Shown: positions 5,732-12,906 of the stretch, piece by piece
Numbering within the stretch: position 1 is the stretch's first letter
Layout of the letters: the number at the start of each line of letters is the position of its first letter
Assembly: GCA_002305445.1 (NCBI GenBank)
Contig: DBRA01000035.1
Coordinates: 1-14,709 of the forward strand
Direction: 5' to 3'
Source of the DNA: Clostridiales bacterium UBA1380
GTDB taxonomy: Bacteria; Bacillota; Clostridia; Oscillospirales; CAG-272
Length of the DNA stretch: 14,709 nucleotides
Position numbers and translations under genes: made by a program
The notes under the pieces: model-generated
What the model saw: only the letters and a program-made list of their open reading frames with translations
What the model was told of the DNA's origin: nothing
Databases searched by the model: none

Positions 5732-8479
5732 TCAGTCGGAGTCGGGATCGTTCGCGCCGCAGCATTTCTTGTACTTTTTACCGCTGCCGCACGGGCACGG
5801 GTCGTTGCGGCCGACTTTTACGTTCTTGTTGGTCGCCGGCTTCTTTTTCACCGGTTCGTCCGAGCCGCTGCCCGCGGACACGGGCTTCGCGACCTCGACG
5901 CGCTTCATCGGCTGCGCCTTCGGCACGACGGACAGCAGCATTCTGACGGTGTCGTTGCGTATATCGACTACCATCTGGTCGAAGAGATCCGCGCCGCCGA
6001 TGCGGTATTCCGTTATCGGATTGCGGTTCGCGTATGCCTGCAGGCCGATGGACTCCATAAGGCTGTCCATCGCCTCGAGGTGCTGCATCCATTTTTCGTC
6101 GACGTTGCGGAGCAGGACTATGCGCTCGACTTCGCGGAAGACGTCCTCGCCGAACATCTTCTCCTTGCTCTCGTACAGCTTCATGGCTCTGTCGAACAGC
6201 AGTTTTTCGACATCCTCGCGCTTGAGCGTTTTAAGCTCTTCCTCGGTGTAGTTGAGGTCGGTTTCGCCGACGAGAAGGCCCATGTATTTTTCTTTCAACG
6301 ACGGAATATCGCGCTCGGCCGTCTCGTCCTCCGGTATCGCGATCGCAACCGCTTCGGATATTGTCTCCTTAATCATCGCGATCATCTTATCGCGCAGCGA
6401 ACCGCCTGCGAGCACCTCCTGGCGCTGCTGATAAATGATCGTGCGCTGCTGGTTCATGACGTCGTCGTATGCGAGGACGTTTTTGCGGCGCTCGAAGTTC
6501 TGGCCCTCGAGCCGCTTCTGCGCGCTTTCGATAGAGTTCGAGAGAATGCGCGCGTCGATCGGTTGGTTCTCCGGGATCTTCAGGCTCGCTACGATGCCCT
6601 GTATGCGGTCGGAGCCGAAGAGACGCATCAGATCGTCTTCAAAGCTTAAGAAGAAGCGCGATTCGCCGGGGTCGCCCTGACGGCCGGCGCGGCCGCGAAG
6701 CTGATTGTCGATGCGGCGGCTCTCGTGGCGTTCGGTGCCGATAATGAACAGCCCGCCCGCCTCGCAGACCTTTTTCGCTTCAGGCGCGATCTCTTCCTTG
6801 AATTTATTATAAAGACCGCGGAAGACCTCGCGCGCCGCGAACACTTCCTCCGACACGGACTGCGACGAGCCCGTCGCCAGCATGATGGTCTCCTCGTCGT
6901 AGCCCATCTTGCGCATCTCGACTTTGGCGAGGAACTCCGGGTTGCCGCCGAGCATGATGTCCGTGCCGCGGCCCGCCATGTTCGTCGAAATCGTCACGGC
7001 GCCGAGTTTTCCCGCCTGCGCGACGATCTCGGCTTCTTTTTCGTGGTACTTCGCGTTAAGCACGGTGTGCTCGATATGTCTTTCCGTGAGCATCTTGGAA
7101 AGCTCTTCGGATTTTTCTATCGAAACCGTGCCGACGAGCACCGGCTGGCCCTTCGCATGGCACTTCTCTATCTGCTCGATTATCGCGTTGTACTTGCCCT
7201 TTTTCGTCGTGTACACGACGTCGGGGTGGTCGATGCGGATCATCGGCTTGTTCGTCGGGACCTCGACGACGTCGAGCGAATAGATCTCGCGGAATTCGTT
7301 CTCCTCGGATAAGGCGGTGCCCGTCATGCCCGAGAGCTTTTTGTACATTCTGAAGTAGTTCTGGAACGTTATCGTCGCGATGGTCTGGTTTTCATTTCTT
7401 ATGTCGACGTGTTCCTTTGCTTCGATCGCCTGGTGCAGACCGTCGGAATACCGGCGTCCCGGCATGATGCGACCGGTGAAGGAGTCGACTATAAATACCT
7501 CGCCGTCCTTGATGACGTAGTCGATGTCGCGGTGCATGATGCCGTGAGCGCGGAGCGCCTGGAACACATGGTGCGATATCTCTGCGTTTTCGGGGTCGGA
7601 GAAGTTTTCGACGCCGAAGAAGCGCTCGGCTTTTTCGATGCCGGAGGCGGTCAGCGTCGTCGTGCGCGCCTTTTCGTCGACGATATAGTCGGCGTCGATG
7701 TCGTCGTGCAGCTCCTTGTTGTCGAGCTCCTTGATGACGTATTTGCGCAGCGGGCGGACGAACTCCTCCGCGCGCAGGTACAGCTCGTTCGACTTCTGCC
7801 CCTGACCGGATATGATAAGCGGCGTACGCGCCTCGTCGATGAGTATCGAGTCCACCTCGTCGACGATCGCGAAGTTGTGTCCGCGCTGCACAAGATTTTC
7901 TTTATATGTGACCATGTTGTCGCGCAGGTAGTCGAACCCGAACTCGTTGTTCGTACCGTATGTGATGTCGCTGTTGTACGCGGTCTGCTTTTCGGCGCGC
8001 GTCTGATCGTGAACCACAAGACCCGTCGAAAGGCCGAGGAACTCGTGTATGCGTCCGATTTCCTCGCAGCCGAGCCGCGCGAGGTATTCGTTGACGGTGA
8101 CGATGTGCACGCCCTTGCCCTCGAGCGCGTTCAGATACGCCGGCATCGCGGCGACAAGCGTCTTGCCCTCGCCGGTCTTCATCTCGGCGATGCGCCCCTG
8201 ATGGAGCAGTATGCCGCACATCAGCTGCACGCGGAACGGGCGCTTGCCGAGCACGCGGTCGGCGGCTTCGCGCACGAGCGCGTAAGCCTCCGGCAGGATA
8301 TCGTCGAGCGTTTCGGTTCCGGCGAGTCGGCGCTTGAACTTGTCCGTCATCGCGAGCATTTCCGCGTCGGATATGGCGGCGAATTCGGGTGCGAGAGCTT
8401 CTATTTTATCGACCGTTTTCTTGATCTTGCGGATCTCGCGGTCGCTGTAAGTTCCGAAAATTTTTGAAAAGAGACTCAT
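5732..8479 (-). CDS. secA: Preprotein translocase ATPase subunit SecA
   Basis: The 915-residue motor of the Sec system. It binds preproteins and the SecYEG channel and uses ATP to push proteins across the cytoplasmic membrane. Motifs in order: Walker A TGEGKT (102-107), ITYGTNNEFGFDYLRDNM (172-189), Walker B VDEVDSILIDEARTP (206-220), NMAGRGTDI in the second motor domain, GRAGRQGDPGESRF, the scaffold helix around KNVLAYDDVMNQQR, and a C-terminal zinc site with Cys895, Cys897, Cys906 and Cys907 (CPCGSGKKYKKCC). Length and domain order are normal and the reading frame is intact. It heads a minus-strand run of six genes. The ATG at 8479 has only a weak, distant AAGGA upstream. No prfB follows it, unlike in many Firmicutes; a membrane protein gene starts one base after its stop. 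Confidence 0.98.
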   Translation of the reverse strand: MSLFSKIFGTYSDREIRKIKKTVDKIEALAPEFAAISDAEMLAMTDKFKRRLAGTETLDDILPEAYALVREAADRVLGKRPFRVQLMCGILLHQGRIAEMKTGEGKTLVAAMPAYLNALEGKGVHIVTVNEYLARLGCEEIGRIHEFLGLSTGLVVHDQTRAEKQTAYNSDITYGTNNEFGFDYLRDNMVTYKENLVQRGHNFAIVDEVDSILIDEARTPLIISGQGQKSNELYLRAEEFVRPLRKYVIKELDNKELHDDIDADYIVDEKARTTTLTASGIEKAERFFGVENFSDPENAEISHHVFQALRAHGIMHRDIDYVIKDGEVFIVDSFTGRIMPGRRYSDGLHQAIEAKEHVDIRNENQTIATITFQNYFRMYKKLSGMTGTALSEENEFREIYSLDVVEVPTNKPMIRIDHPDVVYTTKKGKYNAIIEQIEKCHAKGQPVLVGTVSIEKSEELSKMLTERHIEHTVLNAKYHEKEAEIVAQAGKLGAVTISTNMAGRGTDIMLGGNPEFLAKVEMRKMGYDEETIMLATGSSQSVSEEVFAAREVFRGLYNKFKEEIAPEAKKVCEAGGLFIIGTERHESRRIDNQLRGRAGRQGDPGESRFFLSFEDDLMRLFGSDRIQGIVASLKIPENQPIDARILSNSIESAQKRLEGQNFERRKNVLAYDDVMNQQRTIIYQQRQEVLAGGSLRDKMIAMIKETISEAVAIAIPEDETAERDIPSLKEKYMGLLVGETDLNYTEEELKTLKREDVEKLLFDRAMKLYESKEKMFGEDVFREVERIVLLRNVDEKWMQHLEAMDSLMESIGLQAYANRNPITEYRIGGADLFDQMVVDIRNDTVRMLLSVVPKAQPMKRVEVAKPVSAGSGSDEPVKKKPATNKNVKVGRNDPCPCGSGKKYKKCCGANDPDSD

Positions 8480-8583
8480 ACGGCTGAGTATTCATCCTTA
8501 TAATCTTTATTTATCGTACTATTATAATATAGAATCGTCTCCATTACCATACCTTTTTTGTAAATTTATCGTCGTATTGGGAC

Positions 8584-8613
8584 TTGAACACATTGCCCCG
8601 CAGGGTATATAAT
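8584..8613 (+). promoter_or_regulatory. Sigma-A type promoter for the trmL-like gene
   Basis: A TTGAAC box (8584-8589) and a TATAAT box (8608-8613) are separated by 18 bases, close to the vegetative consensus. They sit in the divergent spacer between secA and the SPOUT methyltransferase gene. Transcription would begin near 8620, leaving a leader of about 30 bases before the start codon. Confidence 0.65.
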
Positions 8614-8648
8614 AATGGCTTGAACAAATAAATATCGGCGGTCGATTG

Positions 8649-9152
8649 ATGATGAATGATATAAACATAGTGCTGTACGAACCGGAAATACCACAGAATA
8701 CAGGCAATATCGCCCGCACATGCGCCGCCGTAGGCGCGTCGCTCCATCTGATTGAACCGCTCGGCTTCAAGGTGGACGACGCGAAGCTGAAGCGCGCGGG
8801 CCTCGACTACTGGCACTTCCTCGACATAACCTATTATAAAAATCTGGACGACTTCTTCGCGCGCAACCCCGACGCGGTTGAAAACTGCCGCTGTTTCACA
8901 ACAAAGGCTCCGCGCGCTTACACGGAGACGGACTATCCGAAGCGCGTGTTCCTGATGTTCGGAAAGGAGACGGCGGGGCTGCCGGAGGATTTCCTGCGCG
9001 AGCGGCTCGATAAATGCGTGCGCATACCGATGCGGCCGGGGCTTCGCTCGCTCAACCTGTCCAATTCCGTCGCAGTTGCGGTGTACGAGGTGCTTAGGCA
9101 GCGCGGCTTCGAAGGGCTGCGAGAAGACAGCGATGTTCTGACGCTCGAATGA
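8649..9152 (+). CDS. trmL: tRNA (cytidine/uridine(34)-2'-O)-methyltransferase, TrmL-like SPOUT protein
   Basis: A SPOUT-class methyltransferase of 167 residues from this start. TrmL proteins 2'-O-methylate the wobble base of tRNA-Leu isoacceptors, using SAM bound in a trefoil knot, and act as dimers in the cytoplasm. Visible family motifs are NIVLYEPEIPQNTGNIART at the N-terminus, RAGLDYW, FGKETAGLP (motif 2) and IPM followed by RSLNLSNSVAVAVYE (motif 3). Length is normal for the family. Three in-frame starts are stacked: TTG 8646, ATG 8649 and ATG 8652. ATG 8649 is chosen because the GGCGG at 8637-8641 lies seven bases away; ATG 8652 is nearly as good. The gene is monocistronic, with its own promoter and a strong terminator straight after the stop. 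Target tRNA specificity is inferred from the family. Confidence 0.92.
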   Translation: MMNDINIVLYEPEIPQNTGNIARTCAAVGASLHLIEPLGFKVDDAKLKRAGLDYWHFLDITYYKNLDDFFARNPDAVENCRCFTTKAPRAYTETDYPKRVFLMFGKETAGLPEDFLRERLDKCVRIPMRPGLRSLNLSNSVAVAVYEVLRQRGFEGLREDSDVLTLE

Positions 9153-9157
9153 CGAAT

Positions 9158-9190
9158 AAAAAAGACGCTTTATGCAAAGCGTCTTTTTTT
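9158..9190 (+). terminator. Intrinsic terminator after trmL
   Basis: A perfect stem of about 12 to 14 base pairs (AAAGACGCTTT with AAAGCGTCTTT, 9158-9171 with 9176-9189) has a four-base loop, and the 3' arm runs into an uninterrupted T-run to 9190. It begins five bases after the stop codon and insulates the spoIIIA operon from read-through. Confidence 0.93.
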
Positions 9191-9198
9191 GCGCACCG

Positions 9199-9227
9199 GA
9201 ATACCGCGGACAAGTAGCGAATAGACT
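9199..9227 (+). promoter_or_regulatory. Possible sigma-E type promoter for the spoIIIA operon
   Basis: GAATACC (9199-9205) and AATAGACT (9220-9227) are 14 bases apart. They resemble the mother-cell sigma-E elements, roughly KMATATT and CATACAMT, matching five of seven and six of eight positions. They lie between the trmL terminator and the spoIIIAA ribosome binding site, where an operon promoter is expected. In Bacillus, spoIIIA is transcribed by sigma-E. No sigma-A type pair is evident in this short gap. The match is by eye only. Confidence 0.4.
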
Positions 9228-9255
9228 GTAGCAGATTAAACGCAGGACGGCTTGT

Positions 9256-10155
9256 ATGGATGATGTGTTGCGCGCGATATGCGATGTGCTTCCGACGGCT
9301 GTTTCGGATCGCGTACAGAAATTTGCGTCGGATGACGATGTGTGCGTCGAGGAAATCAGGCTTATAGCCGGCTGCAGGGCGAGCGTGGTCGCTTCCCGCT
9401 CGGGCGGACGGCCGAAAAGGACGGAGCTCTCTGTAAAAACGTCTGCCGAAGACGTCGCGTCTTCGTTTTTTACGCTGTGCGGCGGGTCTGTCTACTCGCA
9501 TGCGGATACGCTCCGCGAGTGCTACATTGTTTACACCGTCAAGACTTCTTCGGGAGAGCAGAAGCTGAGAGTCGGCGTATGCGGCCAGGCGGTGACGGAG
9601 AACGGGTGCGTCGTCGGACTGCGCGATCCGACGTCGCTCAACATCAGGCTGCCTCACCGCGAACCGGGCGCGGGCGACGTTATGCGCGACATTCTGCGTG
9701 TTTCGTCCTATTCCGGCGGCATTCTGCTGTATTCAAAACCGGGAGAGGGCAAGACGACCGTGCTGCGGGAGCTGTGCGTGTCCCTCGCCGCAGACGGCGT
9801 GCGCGTCTGCGCGGTCGACACGCGCTGCGAGCTTGCCGTTGCCGGATACGGGTATGACATTCTGGCGGGTTTCCCGCGCGCCGCCGGCATCGAAGCCGCG
9901 GCACGCGTCATGAACCCGCAGGTCATCGTCTGCGACGAGATCGGCGCGTCCGACGCGGAGGCGGCGGCTGCGGCGCAGTGCAACGGCGTGCCCGTGATCG
10001 CGAGCATACACGCCGGCAGCTTCGCGGAGCTCATGCGCAAACCCGCCGCGCAGAAGCTCATATCGACGGGCGCGTTCGCTTCGGCCGTGGGCATACGGCG
10101 GATAGCCGGCGGATGCGGTGCAAAATCATACGAATGGACGGTCGATTCGATATGA
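9256..10155 (+). CDS. spoIIIAA: Stage III sporulation protein AA, ATPase
   Basis: A 299-residue cytoplasmic ATPase of the SpoIIIA channel complex, related to the secretion ATPases of type II to IV systems. It powers the mother-cell to forespore channel that keeps late forespore gene expression going. The N-terminal domain (about 1-135) includes VEEIRLIAG and GLRDPTSLNIRLPH. The nucleotide-binding site is SKPGEGKTT at 160-168, with Lys166; the first P-loop Gly is Ser here. Next come VDTRCELA (187-194, usually VDERSEIA) and Walker B VIVCDEIG (223-230, Asp227 and Glu228). PVIASIHAGSFAELMRKP follows at 246-263. Length is normal. The ATG has AGGA eight bases upstream. The stop overlaps the spoIIIAB start (ATGA), and the gene leads an intact eight-gene operon. 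Confidence 0.96.
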   Translation: MDDVLRAICDVLPTAVSDRVQKFASDDDVCVEEIRLIAGCRASVVASRSGGRPKRTELSVKTSAEDVASSFFTLCGGSVYSHADTLRECYIVYTVKTSSGEQKLRVGVCGQAVTENGCVVGLRDPTSLNIRLPHREPGAGDVMRDILRVSSYSGGILLYSKPGEGKTTVLRELCVSLAADGVRVCAVDTRCELAVAGYGYDILAGFPRAAGIEAAARVMNPQVIVCDEIGASDAEAAAAAQCNGVPVIASIHAGSFAELMRKPAAQKLISTGAFASAVGIRRIAGGCGAKSYEWTVDSI

Positions 10156-10658
10156 AATGTACCATAATGGTCGCAGCTGCGATTCTGCCGCTGCTCAAAT
10201 ATGCGGCGGCGGTGATTTTATTCACGGCGTTTACGGCGGCGGGCGTATCGCTGAATGCGGCGCGCCGGCGGCGCATCAGGCGTGTCGGCGCGCTCTGCGA
10301 GCTCGCCGGATATACGCGCTCGCAGATCGACTGCTTCCGGACTCCCGTAAAAAGCATACTCTCATCTTTTTCGTCGGATGCGCTTTCGGAGTGCGGTTTT
10401 CTCGAAAAAGCCGCGTCGGGCGACATCGACGGAGCCGCGGCCGCGCTCGGAAGCGGCGAAGAAAGAGTTCTGACGCGCGACTTTCTCGCAAGGCTCGGCC
10501 GCGGCTATGCGAGCGAGGAGCTGCGGCTGTGCGACGGATATGCGGAAGCTATCGGTGCGCTTTACAGCAAGCTGAAAAACGATTACCCCGCCGCAGCGCG
10601 CGTTTCAGGCGCAATCAGCACGCTCGCTGGTATATGCGCCGCGATTGCCTGTTTATAA
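10152..10658 (+). CDS. spoIIIAB: Stage III sporulation protein AB
   Basis: A 168-residue protein, matching the roughly 170 residues of the family. It is distantly related to the GspF/T2SF platform proteins and is thought to link the SpoIIIAA ATPase to the membrane channel. A hydrophobic segment at about 14-34 is followed by a basic stop (RRRRIRR, 38-44), a mostly helical cytoplasmic domain, and a second hydrophobic segment at the C-terminus (151-168). The start chosen is ATG 10152, which overlaps the spoIIIAA stop by four bases; an in-frame reading from 9978 would lie wholly inside spoIIIAA and adds arginine-rich nonsense. Assignment rests on size, topology and operon position more than on sharp motifs. 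Confidence 0.9.
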   Translation: MKCTIMVAAAILPLLKYAAAVILFTAFTAAGVSLNAARRRRIRRVGALCELAGYTRSQIDCFRTPVKSILSSFSSDALSECGFLEKAASGDIDGAAAALGSGEERVLTRDFLARLGRGYASEELRLCDGYAEAIGALYSKLKNDYPAAARVSGAISTLAGICAAIACL

Positions 10659-10690
10659 AGCGGACATACGAACGATAAGGAGACGGGATA

Positions 10691-10885
10691 ATGGACGTGA
10701 GTCTCATACTTAAGGTTGCGGGAGTCGGGCTGCTCGTGGCGGTCGCTTATCAGGTGCTGGCGAAGAGCGGAAGGGAGGAGCAGGCGATGCTTGTCTCGCT
10801 CGCCGGCGTGGTCATCGTGCTGCTGATGCTCGTGCGCGAGATCGGCTCGCTCTTCGACACGGTTCAGACAGTTTTCGGGCTATGA
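10691..10885 (+). CDS. spoIIIAC: Stage III sporulation protein AC
   Basis: A very short membrane protein of 64 residues, the expected size for SpoIIIAC. It has two transmembrane segments (about 5-24 and 33-52) joined by a short charged loop, KSGREEQ, at 25-31. The REEQAMLVSLAG region is typical of the family. It forms part of the membrane core of the mother cell–forespore channel. AAGGAG at 10677-10682 gives a strong ribosome binding site eight bases before the ATG. It starts 32 bases after spoIIIAB, and its stop overlaps the spoIIIAD start (ATGA at 10882-10885). Confidence 0.95.
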   Translation: MDVSLILKVAGVGLLVAVAYQVLAKSGREEQAMLVSLAGVVIVLLMLVREIGSLFDTVQTVFGL

Positions 10886-11265
10886 CTACGATCGGGTGGT
10901 GCGGCGCGGCGATAGCGGCGGCGTCGGCGGCGCTGCTCGTGCGCGGACAGTCCAAAGACGCGTCGACGGTCGTGTCCGCGCTCGCCGCCGTATTTTTAAC
11001 GGGCGCGGCCATAAGCGCGCTTGCGCCCGCTTTATCATTTATGGGTGAAACGGGTGATACCGGTACGCTTGCCGAATATATGCCGACTCTGCTGAAGGCT
11101 CTCGCCGTAGCCTGCTGCACGGCGGTGACAGCCGATGTCTGCCGCGACGTCGGCGACACATCGATTGCGAGCCGCGTCGAGCTGTTCGGCCGGGCGCAGA
11201 TAGTGCTGCTCGCGCTGCCTCTCGCCCGCGAGCTGATTCAAAGCGCGACAGCGCTTCTTTCATGA
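10882..11265 (+). CDS. spoIIIAD: Stage III sporulation protein AD
   Basis: A 127-residue integral membrane protein of the SpoIIIA complex, of normal length. Hydrophobic segments lie at about 5-20, 30-53, 68-86 and 104-120. The DTSIASRVELFGRAQIVLLALPL stretch, spanning residues 92-114, is the conserved end of the family. SpoIIIAC and SpoIIIAD are related to each other and are thought to form the membrane export apparatus together with SpoIIIAE. The gene overlaps both neighbours by four bases, so AC, AD and AE are probably made in a fixed ratio by coupled translation. Confidence 0.95.
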   Translation: MTTIGWCGAAIAAASAALLVRGQSKDASTVVSALAAVFLTGAAISALAPALSFMGETGDTGTLAEYMPTLLKALAVACCTAVTADVCRDVGDTSIASRVELFGRAQIVLLALPLARELIQSATALLS

Positions 11266-12410
11266 AAACGCTGCTGCGCGCCGCCCTTGTCTGTGCGGCG
11301 ATTGCTGTAATATCGTCATCCTTAGCCGTCGGCGCGTCGGCGGAGGACAGCTTTTTTAAAGACAAGCTCGGTGAAATAGAAAAGGCGATACCGTTCGACG
11401 TCGCCGAACTTCTGCCGGACGATCTTTTTTCGGCGGAGACGCCGGGAGAAGCCGCGCAGGGCGCGTCGGGAGCGCTTGATTCCGGCTTTTTTGCGGATTT
11501 TCTGAAAAAAGCGCTGAAAAGCTCTCTTGCTCCGGCAGTCTCGCTCGCGTCGATGCTGCTTATCGTGCTCGCCGTATGCGCCGTTTACGGCGCGATGCGG
11601 AAGTGCGTCGAGTCCGGAGCGCTCACCGCCGCGTTCGATCTCGTATGTTCGCTCTGCGTCGCCATGACGATTTACGGCGCGCTGAAAGCGTCGGTCGATG
11701 CGGCTGTCGAATTTACGCAGCGGCTCTGCGTGTTCATGACGACGCTTGTTCCCGTTACCGCAGCGCTGCTTGTCAGCGGCGGCGGAGGCGGATCTGCAGC
11801 TGCTTTCAGCGGCGGCGTGCTGACGATGATTTCGCTGCTCGAGAATATCTGCGTCACCGGACTCGCGCCCGTCATGTCCGCCTGCTTTGCCTTCGCGCTT
11901 TGCGGCGCCGTGTCGGACGGCGCCTCGCTTTCCGGCATATCGAAGCTGCTGCGCAGCTTCTATACGAGCGCGCTTGCGCTCGTCGGGAGCGTATTCGGGC
12001 TCGTGCTCACGATGCAGACGTCGCTTTCGGAGGCCGCCGACAACCTCGTCGCAAAAACGGTCAAATATGCCGTCAGCGAAACGGTTCCGATCGTCGGCGG
12101 CGCGCTGTCTGACGCCGTCAGGACGGTCGGCGCAGGCCTCGGTGCGCTGAAGGACACGGCCGGCTGGCTCGGCATCGCCGCCATCGTAATCATGGTCGTG
12201 CCGACGCTCGCGACGCTCGGGTTAAACTGCCTTGCCGTCAAATTTGCTTCGGCCGCCGCGGAAGCACTCGGCTGCGCTAAAGAAAAGAAGCTACTCGACG
12301 ACTGCGGTTCGATCGTCGGCTTCGCGTTCGCTGTATCGGTGCTTTCGGCGGTGATGATGATATTCGCGCTCGCGCTGTTCGTAAGAATCAGCGTCGCGAC
12401 CGCGTCATGA
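11262..12410 (+). CDS. spoIIIAE: Stage III sporulation protein AE
   Basis: A 382-residue polytopic membrane protein, close to the usual size of about 390-400. It starts with a signal peptide (basic MKTLLR, a hydrophobic core to about 23, and a likely cleavage after GASA at 27). A short extracytoplasmic region (28-85) follows, then several hydrophobic segments at about 88-110, 122-140, 157-175, 184-215, 233-252, 302-330 and 350-375. The conserved QTSLSEAADNLVAK and the stretch KYAVSETVPIVGGALSDAV (268-286) are family hallmarks. SpoIIIAE is the largest membrane component of the channel between mother cell and forespore. It overlaps spoIIIAD by four bases, and spoIIIAF starts 15 bases after its stop. 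Confidence 0.96.
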   Translation: MKTLLRAALVCAAIAVISSSLAVGASAEDSFFKDKLGEIEKAIPFDVAELLPDDLFSAETPGEAAQGASGALDSGFFADFLKKALKSSLAPAVSLASMLLIVLAVCAVYGAMRKCVESGALTAAFDLVCSLCVAMTIYGALKASVDAAVEFTQRLCVFMTTLVPVTAALLVSGGGGGSAAAFSGGVLTMISLLENICVTGLAPVMSACFAFALCGAVSDGASLSGISKLLRSFYTSALALVGSVFGLVLTMQTSLSEAADNLVAKTVKYAVSETVPIVGGALSDAVRTVGAGLGALKDTAGWLGIAAIVIMVVPTLATLGLNCLAVKFASAAAEALGCAKEKKLLDDCGSIVGFAFAVSVLSAVMMIFALALFVRISVATAS

Positions 12411-12425
12411 TAGAGGTTGTGTGAT

Positions 12426-12905
12426 ATGTCTGGATATTTTACGGTTCTTTTGTGCGCTTCGGTCATATCGTCGTTCGCCGTCGCTCTTGTTCCGGAAACG
12501 CGCGGCGATTCGCTGTCCAAACAGGTGCGGTTCGTTTCGTCGCTCATGATCGCGATACTGACGCTTGCGCCTTTCGCGGCGGTCATTAAAGGAGCCGACA
12601 GTATGATCGACAACTTCGTTATACCGCAGGCGAGCGGCGGAACATCCGGCGAGGACTGGGTGATAACCGAGAGCGCAGAACTTATCGAGGAGGGGATCAC
12701 AAAGCTTGTGGCGGATAAGTTTTCGCTCGACATAAACGAAGTCAAGACTACGCTGACACTCGACGACAGCGATCCGCAGGCGGTTGTGATAAAAAAGATA
12801 ACAATCACGCTCACGGGCAAGGCTCTCTGGGCGCCGTCGGACGACATCGAAAAGTATGTCTCCGACACATTCGGCTGCCCGGCAGACGCGGTAGGAGGCA
12901 GATGA
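12426..12905 (+). CDS. spoIIIAF: Stage III sporulation protein AF
   Basis: A 159-residue protein with two N-terminal membrane segments (about 4-22 and 36-55) and a soluble domain (about 80-155) predicted to face the intermembrane space. That domain, including ITKLVADKFSLDINEVKTTL and VVIKKITITLTG, has the alternating helix and strand pattern of the ring-building fold of SpoIIIAF, AG and AH. The start is set at ATG 12426 rather than the in-frame TTG at 12417, because the AGAGG site at 12412-12416 lies nine bases before the ATG but directly abuts the TTG. The spoIIIAG ATG follows one base after the stop. Confidence 0.92.
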   Translation: MSGYFTVLLCASVISSFAVALVPETRGDSLSKQVRFVSSLMIAILTLAPFAAVIKGADSMIDNFVIPQASGGTSGEDWVITESAELIEEGITKLVADKFSLDINEVKTTLTLDDSDPQAVVIKKITITLTGKALWAPSDDIEKYVSDTFGCPADAVGGR

Positions 12906-12906
12906 T

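Noticed and set aside
5477..8467. Several long plus-strand frames (up to 390 codons) opposite secA
   Set aside because: SecA is certain on the minus strand. The opposing products are compositional shadows with runs of Arg, Val and Leu and no recognisable motif.
6000..8479. Possible frameshift or truncation in secA
   Set aside because: Motifs run in the right order in one frame from the N-terminal helix to the zinc tail, and the length is normal.
8480..8560. Minus-strand promoter for secA using the TATAAT complement at 8521-8526
   Set aside because: A -10-like box is present on the minus strand, but no acceptable -35 box lies 16 to 18 bases upstream. AT-rich sequence alone was not enough to call it.
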